Below, in pieces: positions 46,400 to 57,016 of a stretch of DNA of 64,000 nucleotides; the stretch's first letter is position 1, and the number at the start of each line of letters is the position of its first letter. Source of the stretch: Dentipellis sp. KUC8613. Its lineage: Eukaryota > Basidiomycota > Agaricomycetes > Russulales > Hericiaceae. Below the pieces are notes generated by a model. That model saw only the letters and a list, made by a program, of their open reading frames with translations, was not told the DNA's origin and did not search any database. A program made the translations under genes and the position numbers. The stretch covers positions 778,442 to 842,441 of the forward strand of contig NSJX01000010.1 in assembly GCA_002286715.1 (NCBI GenBank). The letters are read 5' to 3'.

Positions 46400-46700
46400 A
46401 TAGAAATTACTAGGCTTAGTCATTGTCACCAGGAGTCCTGCAGCTATTGAAATGTTGTTGGCTTCAATAACAGGAACACTTGCATTGACATTGAGGATAC
46501 TGGAATAGAGATGATGATAGATTATAATACACTACAGCCAACTATTAAAAAAATGTAAAGAATAAACTGCTTCACTCAAAGCACACATGACTCCCTTCAA
46601 GATATCCCACAAAATTATCAGTCCCTGTCTTGGACAAAGAAAAATAAATGTATCATGCACAAGCACAATTACAAATCAATCTACATGTGAACTCACATGA
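46400..46700 (-). repeat. AT-rich 3' sub-terminal region shared among element copies
   Basis: ACTTGCATTGACATTGAGGA near 46480, followed by a block with CCCTTCAAGATATC near 46595, matches 49700-49860. The first part also matches the inverted sequence at about 60600-60720. This marks the regions as copies of one element family. Confidence 0.6.
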
Positions 46701-46749
46701 GGCTTGCTATACGAGAAAGAATACTAGTCAATGTCAGCATTGAAGAAGT

Positions 46750-47440
46750 CACAGTACAGGAGTACATACAGGGACGGGGATGACATGGCATTGTGGGGAG
46801 CTACACAGCACCATCAGCACGAGAGGGGGCATGTGACAGTGAGTGAGGAGGCACAGGATGATGAGCGAGGGCAGCAGACAGCCAAGAGACGGCACCCTTG
46901 AGGTGCGAGACAGTGGTGTGGACGCGTGTGGCAGCAGCACAAGCATGTGCGAGCGTGGTGCAGGGCTACGAGCCGCAAAGCGGCGCCGCTAGGTGAGATG
47001 CGGTGGCACAGGGGTGCAAGACAGCACTGTTGAGGTGCGTGATGGTGGTGTGGGAGCACCTTACAGCAGGGCGGCAGCACGTGGCAGCGAGGCGGTGCTG
47101 AGATACCACTGTTGGGATTGTATGTAAACAGTGGAGCGGGGCCTGGGCCATGACAAGGCGTTGTGACATGTGAGATGGCGATGCTGAATTGGAGTGAGAG
47201 ACAGAAGTGTGAGGTGTGAGGGGGCGTGGTGCAGCACGGCATGGCGGCGCATGGCACGTGGCGACTGCGCGAGGCAATGGCACGAGGCGACGGTGCAAGG
47301 CACATAGTGGCGGTGGCACAAGGAGCGTAGCGAAGGCGGCACGAAGTATGCCATGGCCGCTAGGGGCATGACAGCGGCACGTGGTGCGCCAGACGCGATG
47401 GCAGCCTGGTGCAACAGGGTCACCAAGGGTAGAGGTAGAT
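46750..47440. repeat. GC-rich, G-biased low-complexity block
   Basis: Short words such as GTGGCAC, GGCGGCA and GAGGCG on the + strand. Frames are open on both strands without domains. It is the core-type sequence of the element family, with the same strand polarity as the neighbouring minus-oriented termini. Confidence 0.75.
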
Positions 47441-47892
47441 TCATCTTAAGTACTATGACTAGCTTGTCACTTTGATTTTGGCTACTTAAGTGACTTAATA
47501 GAAGTAGAGACTAATGAAATGATTATTATCATGACTATAATGGCTCTATCTATCACAACAATGAGTGAATAGGCAGCGACTATAACAAGTTGCTAGTGCT
47601 CCAATTGACTAATTTGAATGACAAGCTTTGAATGACAGCTGTAACTGGGTGGAGACATAACTTGACCAGGTGTCAACTATGCGGAAACACTATATTTGAT
47701 GACTCGATGACATGGCTAGATGACAGACTAGGAAGAAAAATGACCGAGGACAAGATCTGATGGCTGTATCAGTGACCGCAGGAAGGCAACTAGATCGCTG
47801 ACTAGTCATTGCCGTCAAAGTTTACATGAACATCGGCGGGGTAAAGTGCATGACACTCATCAAATAGCATCTTCCACGTCTGTGCCTGCCTG

Positions 47893-49440
47893 TTACATGG
47901 AGTATTTAGCAACGAGATCATAGGCCATAGAATGGAGAATGTACTTGGCTGCATAGCTGGCCTTACCCAGCAGCATCATTGTATCTGCTGCGTTCCCAAG
48001 CCCTGTAGCCCTCCCATCTGGGCACAATCCTGTGCAGCCCCTTTCCGCATGTTTCCTCCAGTCTCTGTACCAGGCGCGAAAGGTTCTTTGAGCCCGCCGC
48101 ATCTCTGCACGTGTGAGTTGAACCTGCTCCTTAGCTCGAGCCACGGCAGCACATTGTTGAAACCAGGCGACTTGTTTGACTATGTTAAACTGAGCAAGAG
48201 CAATTAATGAAAGAAAAGGTTGGATGCATGCTCCATCATGTACTTTTCAACCTCCTTGGGTGCTGAAGAGCTTCAATATGCTCCCAGACGGAACAGCCAG
48301 GTCACATTTTTACCATCCCTCTCTTTCTCCTGCCACGAGCGAGCCTTCTGCCCGTGCTCAAGTATCGGCGCACGACAGTCTGTCTTGAGCAGGACTTGAA
48401 AATTGTGCTCACTGTCCGCTCCAAGCGTGACTGACAGCGAGCGGCCGCATAAAATTGTATTCATCATGCAATGCCTGCACCGTTTCTCTAGACGCCTCCA
48501 TGGCATGGCCCGTCCGAGTCTTCCCTGCTTGTCCCACAGAGTGTTTCTTGCTGCTGTGATACAGGAGGCTTTGCAGGGTCACGTGCAATCGGATTTCCTC
48601 CAGCAGGTCATGGAGACGGCCCTCCCGTAGCTTGAGCTCCGCAGCTCTCAGAGGTTTGAGCTCAGGGCTATCACAGATCTCTGACGCAAGGCAAGATGGG
48701 ACAGGGAGTAGAATCGCTTCGGGCTGCACATTGAGCTGCGACGGAAGCAGGACACATTCGACAGTGGCAAAAGCCTGTTTCTTCTCTAGACGGGCCATGA
48801 TTGGACCAGCAACTTCTTCGAAGAGACCCTCCCAGGTGAAAAGGTCATTCAGAAGGCCCTGTTGCTCGCTTTCAATCGTGTTGATCAGCTCGTCGTATCC
48901 TTCGTCCTTCTTGTACTCTGTGACCAAGCTAGTAATCTTCAACCTGCGACAGTGGTCAGTACACTCATAGATTCACGAGAGCACACATACTGTTTCTGCT
49001 CAATGTCCAGTGTCCATTCCATCAGCTGAACACGCATTTGGGCAGGCTGCGAGCCCGTGGCAGCACGCTCTTGGTTGATTTCGCGATTGAGTGCAGCCAG
49101 CGCTTGCTTTTGCGTCGGTGCTGAACTGAGCCATGAGTTTAGAACATGACATAGCTGCTAGGACACGCACCGGATCCCTGCATAGGTTCATACGGGTTGT
49201 TGATGTCCTTCCAAAGCCACAACAGATCAGATGCCTTCGCTATCCATTTGTGCTCACACTCCTTCCATTCGTCCAGCGGCGCGTTGTACTGCTGGAGATC
49301 CCTTTCCATATCCTGTAAGCACCACTCTTCCTCCTTCAAATCAATCTCGGCCTGTTTCAGTCGCTTTTCGTAGGTGGCGGCTGACAGCAGGTCCACAGTA
49401 TCCACAAATTGTACATACGCATATCAAAGACCTTCTGTAT
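47893..49440 (-). pseudogene. Degenerate KDZ-like transposase fragment
   Basis: Minus-strand pieces lie in consecutive frames: 49405-49139 (DLKEEEWCLQDMERDL), about 49110-49000 (TQKQALAALNREINQERAAT, ending EQKQ before an intron-like GTATGT to CAG gap), 48942-48409 and 48144-47893. The third piece carries the diagnostic KDZ stretch AELKLREGRLHDLLEEIRLH, TLQSLLYHSS, GQAGKTRTGHA and LHDEYNFMRPL. The N-terminal Cys cluster and the catalytic part are missing, the pieces are not contiguous, and the right end stops at the element terminus at 49453. It is probably a captured or truncated transposase inside the larger repeat. Confidence 0.65.
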
Positions 49441-49452
49441 GTTGTAATCAGA

Positions 49453-49494
49453 CTAGTGAGGAGTGGGCCAGCAAGCGGCAGGGTCTGATTCATC
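49453..49494 (-). mobile_element. 3' terminus of a Helitron/Helentron-like element (copy b)
   Basis: Same terminus as copy a on the minus strand, with CTAG at 49453-49456. One hairpin arm has a substitution (GCCA on + against CGGC), so one stem pair is lost. Confidence 0.65.
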
Positions 49495-49899
49495 ACATTT
49501 TATTATCTTTATAAATCATCTTTATAAATCTCTAAAATTGAGGACATATAGTTCTATTCTTTATCATGATTTGGTCAGATTTGATCTCATTTCATTCATA
49601 TGTCCAATTGTGTTTCAAACCTAGTAAAGCAGTCCATGTGTCTCAGAATAATAGAGGGCATGAGCTGAATTGAGAACCTTGTATGATAGACTAAAAAAGG
49701 GGCAGTACTTGCATTGGCATTCAGGACAATTATATAACAACAATTATATTGTTAGAACTATGAAACACTACACTAAACTAAGAAAATAATATCAAAGTAA
49801 TCTGCTGTCACACAAAGTACTAATGTCACCCTTCAAGACATCTCAGGGAGTTATCAGTACCTGGTTGTTGAACAGAAGAAGAATGAACATACCGTGCAT

Positions 49900-51600
49900 A
49901 AGCACCACACAGCATGGCACGGCGCCATTATGCATGTCGAGGTCCAAGAGGGCACGACAAGGCGGGAGGCCGCGAATGAGGGAACACGACGGCACATAAT
50001 GACAGCGTAACGACGCGCGACGGCAGCACGAGAGCGGCGAGGGAGGGCACGTGAGGCACCAGACGATGCAAGGGGCGAGACAGCGCGACAAGGTGCGAAG
50101 GAGCAGTGCAAAGGAAGCATGAGATCAGTGCGATGGCGGCACGACAAACAGGCGACAGCGGCATGATCAGGGTGCGAAGGTCACGACAATGAGGCGCGAC
50201 GGGGCGACAATGGGGTGATGGGGCGAGATGGGTGCGAGGGGCGCAGGGCCCGCACGAGGGGCAAGACAGCGTGCAGGCGCGACAACGGCTTCAGATGGCT
50301 GCAATGAAGGGGCAATGGCGGGGCGAGGGACGTGACGCCGCGACGCTGTGACACCGTGATACGGAGGGTGGCATACCACAGGGCACAAGAGGGCGTGACG
50401 GGCAGGAGGTCATGGCGGGAGGGCGGGTGGCGGCAGTGCGACAGCGTGTGACGACAGCACGACGGTACACAAGGGAGGGCGCATGATGGCGCGTGAAGGC
50501 AGGAGGTGCGTGACGGCGGGATGATGGCAGGCACTGGGGAGCAGGACGGCCGTGAACGAGCGGCATGAAGGACAGCGAGCAGCGGCGCCACCAGGGCGCG
50601 AGAGGGCGTGATGTGCCGCTCAGACGATGCTGCAGGGGGCAGCATGCGCGATGGCATGCAGCGACACAGGGTGGCAGGGTGAGAGACAAGGTGGTGGAGG
50701 CAAAACAGCCATGTGCAGTTGTGTGCGTGATGGGCGTTTGACGGCGTGGGCTACAGGGCAGTGTGCAGGCGCATGCGGCAGGGCCGCGAGAGTGGGTGGG
50801 TGTGAGCGAGGGCACTCGGGGCCGGCATGAGGGCGCCTGGTGGCAGTGCTTGATGGCGCTGCTGGAGCACGAGGGCAAGCGAGGAGGGCCCGCGAGGGCG
50901 AGCGCGTGATGCAAGAGTTGGAGGGGCGGCATGCGGATACCAGAGGGCAGCAGGGGTGGAGAGGGAGGGGCACGCGCACGAGGGCATGGCACAGCTGCGG
51001 AGAGGCAGCGTGCGCGTGTGCGAGGCCAGGTGCAAGGTGCCATCGCAAGGTCACGAAGCTCTTCGATGGGGCACAGGGTGCGTCAGTGGGGTGCCAGAGG
51101 CCCAAATCCCAGTCGCAAAAGCCGCAGAGGTGGGGTAGCAGAGGACGCAACACGCCGTCGCGATGGCGTGTGACGGCGGCGCTGGGGCTGCGATGGCGGC
51201 ACGGGGTCCCTGCCAATAGAACGGTGGCGCTGCAGCGCGTGACGGTGGGGTGGCGGCGTGTGGTGGGCACGAGGTGGTGCAGTGAGCGACACAGTGCGGT
51301 GAGAGTGCGAGACAGCGCGGCTGAGGCATGCTGAGGCACAAGACAGCAGGGTGGGGTGTGCAGACAGCAGGGCGGGGCATGAGACGGGCCCTGGGGGCAC
51401 AAAGAGGGCGCGACACGACCCGGCGTGGCGCGAAGACGGCGCAGCGCAGGACACGAACGGCGAGGTGGGGCGTACAAGAAGATGGCGAGTGGGCACAGGG
51501 TTGGCGTGTGAGGCGACGTCAGACTGCGAGCAAGGGCAATGAGGGAGGACAGGGAGGGCGAGTGGGAGTGGGGAGGGACGAAGAAAAAGAGAGAAAAACT
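49900..51600. repeat. GC-rich, G-biased low-complexity core of element b
   Basis: Same composition and strand polarity as the other cores. Frames longer than 200 codons occur on both strands but show only Pro/Ala/Arg/His strings. The core grades at 51600 into the conserved block at 51601-51790. Confidence 0.8.
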
Positions 51601-51790
51601 TACCTATTCCCGGCCAGTCTCCCTCTCCCGTCCATCTGAATACCTTTTGGTGGGCTAGCAGGTGTGTGTGCGTGTGCATGTGCATGTGCATGCAACAGCG
51701 AGTCCATCACGAGGCAGAGGAGTACTACATAGATGGGTTGTGAGCTGGCATAAAGGCACATTGAACGCCTTCGGCAATTCCTGAAAAGCA
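51601..51790 (-). repeat. Conserved sub-core block with TG/CA microsatellite and exon-like edge
   Basis: It aligns with 54262-54450. On the minus strand both read CGGCAATT-type sequence, a short GTCCATC-type stretch (complement), a CA-rich microsatellite encoding His/Thr, then an exon-like end KVFRWTGEGDWPGIG directly followed by a GTAAG splice donor (51603). In the other copy the end reads DVSRWLGEADLQDIG. It looks like a captured exon carried by the family. Confidence 0.55.
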
Positions 51791-51966
51791 CACGCTGTTA
51801 CGGGTCATTCCATTTTTGCTGGACTTAGTCCAGGCCATCAAGGCCCGGAGCCCTTCTGCAGTGCAAGAGTCCGGTCCCCAGTGCACAGCATCCTGTTTCA
51901 TGTGATTCCCTCCCCCTTTTCCCACTAGTGAGGAGTGGGCCGGCAAGCGGCAGGTTCTGATTCATC

Positions 51967-52440
51967 TGTGACAGAAGGTCACCTGAGGAAATCTACATAG
52001 GTTTATAGCTATCTGTAGTAATGATAGCCTACATAGAGCCATAGCAATGTAGTTTTGTTGATCTATAGAACTACCACACACAGCTATGTAGTGCATGGAG
52101 TGCTATGGGATAGAGTAGATGGCTATGGCTGCCATGGCATAAGGTACTTTGCTACATTTGCTATGGAACATCAGGAAACACAGATCATACTATATTTAGA
52201 TACAGGATCAAAATTTGATCTACTATAGCTCAAATAGATGCTTGTAGATGTCATATAGCAGCTTGTAGATACCCATTAGTTGCCTAACATCTACCATAGC
52301 TCCAATAGATGCCTCATTATAAGGCCATATTCCAGCAATTATTTATTGGCTTCTTACTTTCAGATACACAAATATGTTTTAGAGATATTTTATTAACCAA
52401 AAACAAGCTTCGAAATACTAAATACATGATAGAAACTACA
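51967..52440. other. AT-rich 3' part of element II
   Basis: Rich in short imperfect repeats of TAGCTATG, CATAGC and TAGATG words. No coding frame is supported. Confidence 0.5.
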
Positions 52441-54250
52441 ACAGAGGGGGGCACAAGAGGGCCATATGCAAGGGCCACACGAGGGTCATATGGGGCCATG
52501 CAGGGGACATACCAAGGTGTTACGGGAGGGCGGCACAAAGGCAGCGCGGGGGCGTGAGGGCAGCATGGGGACGCATGGTCTGCATGCGACGGTCGTGCCA
52601 GGAGGCGCACGACGGCGGGGCGGGGCGTCGCGATGCAAAGGCGGGGCGGGGCAGTGCAGGGCCGCGCACGAAGGCGGCGCGAGGGCACGAGGGGCGTTGT
52701 GGCGCGGCGCGGGGGCCGCGCACGGCGTTGCGGGGCGTCGCAAGGGCACCGGCGCGGCGCGAGGGCGGCTGGGGGCACACGAGAGCATCGGCGCGGCGCA
52801 AGGGTGGCGTGGGGCGGCGCGAGGGCGTCGCGGGGGCGGCGCCACGGCATTGCAGGGGCGAAGCGACAGCGGGGCGGGGCGTCGCAGGGCGCTGCGACGG
52901 GCGACGGCGGGTAGAGGGCGCCGCGATGGCGGACAGCATCGTGGGGGCGGGGCAACGGCGGGGCGGCGCAGGAGCGTCGCGGGGGCAGCGCGGGGCGTCG
53001 CAGGGCGCCGCGACGGCAGGTAGAAGGCGGCGTGTGGCGTCGCGACGGCGATGGTGTCGCGGGGCGTCGCGGGAGCAGGGCGATGGCGGTGCGGGGCATC
53101 GCAGGGCGGCCCGAGCGCGGCGCGGGGCGTCGCGAGCGCACGGAGGCGGTGCGAGGGCGGCGTGGGGCGTCGCGAGGGCGTCGCAGGGGCGGCACGACGG
53201 CGCCCCCGCGCCACCCCTGCGACGCAGGGGCAGGGTGACGGCGGGGCGGCGCGTCGCGAGGGGCAAGGCGGCGCATTGCAGGGCGCTGCGACGAGCGACG
53301 GCGGGTAGAGGGCGCCGCGACGGCGGAAGGCGTCGCGGGGGTGGGGCGACGGCGGGGCGGCGCGTCGCGAGGGGCGGCGCAGGAGCGTCGCGGGGGCGGC
53401 GCGGTGCGTCGCAGGGGCAGCACGACGGCATTGCGGGGCGGCGCAGAGCGTCGCAAGGGCGCAGCGAGGGCAGCGCGGGATGTCACAGGGCGCAGCGAGC
53501 GCACGGGTGCAGCGCGAGGGCGGCGTGGTCGTCACAAGGGCGGCGTGGGGCGGCATCCGGCGTCGTGACGGCAGCGCGGGGGCAGGAGGCCATGTAGGGG
53601 CGCGGAGGGTGGTGCGAGGGCGTCACGAGCAAGGGCGAGCGAGACGGTGCGGGCGTCCAACAAAGGGGGCGTGATGGCGGCCTAGGGCGGGTGGCGGCGG
53701 CACGGGGCGGCGGCGCGAGGGCGAGGGGCGTCGTCGCGAAGGTGTGGGGCGTCGTCGCGAAGGCGAACGACGCCGCGAGGGGGAGGGGTACGACGCCGCG
53801 AGGGCGCGTGTGACGTCGGCGGGGCACAAGGCGCCGTTGCGAGGGCGCGAGGCTCTTCGATGGGGCGTCGGTGGGGTGCAGAAGGTGGAGCGCGGGGCAC
53901 AGACGGCGGGACGCGAAGACGGTGGAGCGGTTCGCGCAGACGATGGAGCGAGGCGTGCAGACGCCGGGGTGGGGCGTGCAGACGCTGGGGTGGAGCACGA
54001 GAAAGCCCACGGGGCGCGAAAAGAGCGGGGCAGAGCTGAGGCCACGCGGTGCGAAGATGGTGGTGCGGGGCGTGCAGACGGCAAGGGGGCACGAGACTGC
54101 CCTATGGGGCGCAAAAAGAGCGGGGCGAGGTGCGAAGAGGGCGGTGCGGGGCTGAGAGGGCGTCCGAGGTCGTGCGAGCATGCGAGGGCGAACGAAGAGG
54201 GCGAGGGCGAGAACAGGGAGGGAAGGGGAAGGAAAAGAGAAGGAAGGACA
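52440..54250. repeat. GC-rich, G-biased low-complexity core of element II
   Basis: Built from GGCGCGAGGGCG, GGGGCGTCGC and GCGACGGCG-like words. Part of it (about 52600-53450) is close to a higher-order repeat in which similar 60-150 bp strings recur. A frame of 395 codons on - and one of 347 on + overlap, which shows that they are composition artefacts. Confidence 0.85.
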
Positions 54251-54261
54251 TTGAAAAACTT

Positions 54262-54450
54262 ACCAATATCCTGCAGGTCCGCCTCTCCTAACCATCTAGA
54301 TACGTCTTGGCGGGCGAGCAGGCGAGTGTGCGTGTGCGTGTGCGTATGTGCGTGCGGCAGTGAGTCCATCGCGATGAGGAATGTGTGGTGAGCTGGCACG
54401 ACGAGGCGCGTCTCTGTCACGACGACCGCCTTCGGCAATTCCCGCGAAGC
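54262..54450 (-). repeat. Conserved sub-core block of element II
   Basis: Counterpart of 51601-51790: microsatellite of GTGCGT units (54325-54355), GAGTCCATC, and CGCCTTCGGCAATTCC near 54428. The exon-like edge with GTAAG donor lies at 54259-54263 on the minus strand. The CGGCAATT motif also occurs near 2153 (element I) and near 56770 inverted (element III). Confidence 0.55.
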
Positions 54451-54872
54451 GCGCGCGTGCTGTTGTCGACAGATTGAAATGCTTCCTCAAGATGTAATAA
54501 AATCGATATATTGTGGAGTAAATTACACGGCATGTGTACTACATGTTTTAAGCTCTGCAGAAGATGCGAAATAAATTGACACATTATTGAGCTCGGAATC
54601 AGCAGATTTCGCCAAAGGAGCACTTTCTTGCGACGCGACTTCGACTTTGCGGACGATTGTGAGCTTAAAAAAATATGAATAATTCACAATACATGTATCC
54701 TATAGTTTACAACGTGTATGCAAAATTTTAGCACGATTGGTTACGTATCAGAGCATACAGAAAATGAATCATCTTGAAAGGTGACCAGATGTGGCTGAAA
54801 CTGTGGGAACTAACTTCCTGAAGTTGTCATTTTGAAGTCTGCGGATTCTGGTGGGCTCACCCATTATTAGAA

Positions 54873-54892
54873 CTGATTCATAGATGAATCAG
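54873..54892. repeat. Terminal 20-bp palindrome, 5' end of element II
   Basis: Identical 20-bp palindrome to the ones at 2596 and 56316. Confidence 0.8.
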
Positions 54893-54894
54893 AA

Positions 54895-55553
54895 CCAGAT
54901 CGCACCATCATCGCATCATGCCATTGTTTCCTTGTTCGGACTACTTTACTCTCGCGACCCACTAGTTTCCCCTGTCACATATAGTCAAGGCTCCAGTAGC
55001 TAGTTCCCCAGACTGTCCTCTTCGTCTGTACCCCATAGGTAGCTGGAATCCACCTGCCTCTGTGCTGCTTTCGTCTGTCACTCTCCCCTCGGTCTCTCTT
55101 GGTTGTTGTTGTGGTGACTTGGGTGGCAACTTGTGTTCCCATTCCAGCGCCCTTGACACTAGGACAGTCTCTCCTACACCCACCTCACCTTTTCAAACTG
55201 TCTTCTATTGACTCCTTTACCATCGCTCTTCCCCAGGCCTTCAGACGAGGCAAACACCCAGACCATCAGTCCCATCTACCATTACCCCTCGAACACTCGA
55301 CACCGATCTCCTATCGATCCCACCTTCTCACCTTCTGCAGGGAAAAGGGTTGGGAAGCCCACGGTTGCTGGCACAAGATCTATAAGTGGTTGTGGCCAGG
55401 CATTGATCACAGCGTGCGCATAGCGCTTTATCTTCGTTTTCACGTTACTTACAACATCGACACCGAGCAATTTGAGTTCACAGCAGTTGAACATGCCTAC
55501 ACACAGCACCCACTCACCCTAGCCTCCCCAGACTTTTATCTCCCCCACCAGCA
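54895..55553 (+). other. Spacer between elements with a 153-codon open frame
   Basis: A frame from 55099 to 55557 encodes a coding-like C-terminal half (REKGWEAHGCWHKIYKWLWP, then RIALYLRFHVTYNIDTEQFE), but I recognise no family. Its TAG stop (55555-55557) lies inside the CTAG of the neighbouring element terminus, so the original reading frame may have been cut by the insertion. It could be a gene remnant. Confidence 0.35.
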
Positions 55554-55600
55554 CTAGTTGGGAGTGGGCCGTCACATGTGCGGCAGGATCTGATTCAGCC
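55554..55600 (-). mobile_element. 3' terminus of a divergent Helitron/Helentron-like element (copy d)
   Basis: CTAG at 55554-55557, then on + a hairpin GCCG (55568-55571), nine-base loop TCACATGTG, CGGC (55581-55584), then GATCTGATTCA. The loop differs from the other copies but both stem arms are kept. The element continues right to an unknown point before 56315. Confidence 0.6.
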
Positions 55601-56314
55601 AGGGGGAGACAGGGTATTTCATCTCAGTAAATACTAATGAGTTCTTAATTTTATGATTTATCCAAGTAATAATGAACTGGCATGAAAGACCATGCTGCAT
55701 GTCACTCCCAACTAGTTTGACTTGCTCTGACTTGATCTGATTTGTCTCTGTGTCACCCAATTTCATTTGATCTTATCTTCTATGATGTTTTTGTCTAACT
55801 CTATTCAATTTTACTGGATTTCATTTGATCCATGCATGATGTCCAGGTGGAATATTTAAGACTCCCCATATGCTCAAATCCAAATAGTGGGAGCATTGAA
55901 ATCCATTTTATTGATTGCTCCAACAAGAATACAAAAGAACTAGTATACTACAACTATCATGACCCCAATTAAGAGAAAATAATAATGACCAGATTTCTCA
56001 ATGGTGAAGAGTCATCTGAAAGGTCCATGTTGAATATCAATGAAAGCCTCAGAGATTGGATAGAACAACACACTATTGCAATGAAAACACTTAACAGCCT
56101 GGAGGCAGTTCAGTTGAACCATCTGAAAAAATTCAAATTTTTATAGCAAGGGGCCCAATTAGCTAGACTATGGTAGCTATGGAATGAGATGGTCAACAAT
56201 GGAGGGTTCCATAGCACCCATAGACAGCCACGTCATTTCATAGGTCCCATAGGTTCTACTCAAGTGTTCATAGTACATATAGCCATATATAATTAACAGT
56301 CTACACTATGATGT
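55601..56314. other. AT-rich remnant of element copy d
   Basis: No coding frame. It is interrupted by or abuts element III at 56315. Confidence 0.45.
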
Positions 56315-56315
56315 T

Positions 56316-56335
56316 CTGATTCATCTATGAATCAG
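56316..56335. repeat. Terminal 20-bp palindrome, 5' end of element III
   Basis: CTGATTCATCTATGAATCAG, the inverse-orientation equivalent of the palindromes at 2596 and 54873. Confidence 0.8.
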
Positions 56336-56992
56336 TTCTAATAATCTGGTGAGCCAGCAAAACTCACGAACTTCAAAAAGTCCACTTCTGGTCATTGGTT
56401 CCCACGATCTCTGCCAGATTGATTCCAAGAACATTGTATTCATTTTCTGTAGGCTCTGATTCTCACTCAATAAACACGAAACTTCGTCCATGCGTAGATC
56501 GTAGCTATGTTTACTTTCAATCATTTTCTTAAAATGTTTGAACGACTTGCACGCTCAGAATTTCGAAGTCGTGTCGCACTGATTGGGCTATGTTCGAGAG
56601 ATGAGAGTATTTTACACTCTTATATTCATGGATTTATTTGCAATTTCGTTTGAAGGTATATAATACCATAGTACACGTCCTCCGTTTTTCTCAGAGATTT
56701 ATAGATTTTACTCCGTCGTCAACGATCAAGTTTCTTCGGTGCGGCTGGGCTGACGAACTGCACACGGGAATTGCCGAAGCCCGCGCAGACGCGACTTCTG
56801 CTTCGAAGAGTTGAGTCACTCTCGACCTCAACATACACCCCTTGTGCCACCACGACCGCCGGTCCTCATCACACGCAACAGGCGCACACGCCCATCGCAC
56901 GTCTGTTGGTATCAGAAGATTGGGGAGAGAGGGAGGAATGGGGTTTCAGGTGCGTCGCAGTCGCTGTGATTGTTACTTTTATAACTGACCAC

Positions 56993-57016
56993 GCGAGCCC
57001 GGGATCCCGGGCTCGC
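56993..57016. repeat. 24-bp perfect palindrome at the AT/GC junction of element III
   Basis: Centre CCCGGGATCCCGGG with outer arms GCGAG and CTCGC. It is perfect over 24 bp. A decayed version is present in element I at about 1920-1942 in the matching place and inverse orientation. Confidence 0.85.

Larger units (their letters stand above)
51925..54893 (-). mobile_element. Helitron/Helentron-like element II, complete (2969 bp)
   Basis: In element orientation (minus) it begins at 54893 with TCTGATTCATC inside a 20-bp palindrome and continues with about 400 bp of AT-rich sequence, the conserved block 54262-54450, the GC core 52440-54250 and about 470 bp of AT-rich sequence. It ends with GATGAATCAGA, a perfect hairpin GCCG-CTTGC-CGGC (51939-51951) and CTAG at 51925-51928. 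Host bases are T before TC and T after CTAG. The 11-bp repeat is terminal at one end and sub-terminal at the other. It has no transposase gene, so it is non-autonomous. Confidence 0.72.

Noticed and set aside
52317..53597. Overlapping long open frames in the GC cores, here 395 codons on the minus strand and 347 on the plus strand; similar frames near 1-2.2, 50-51.5, 57-60.6 and 61-64 kb
   Set aside because: They are open on several frames of both strands at once, encode only Arg/Pro/Ala/Ser/His low complexity, and arise from the scarcity of stop codons at very high GC.
51925..54893. Interpretation of the 11-12 bp inverted repeats as ordinary terminal inverted repeats of a DDE transposon
   Set aside because: At one end the repeat is about 30 bp internal, followed by a hairpin and CTAG shared among copies, and I see no target-site duplication.
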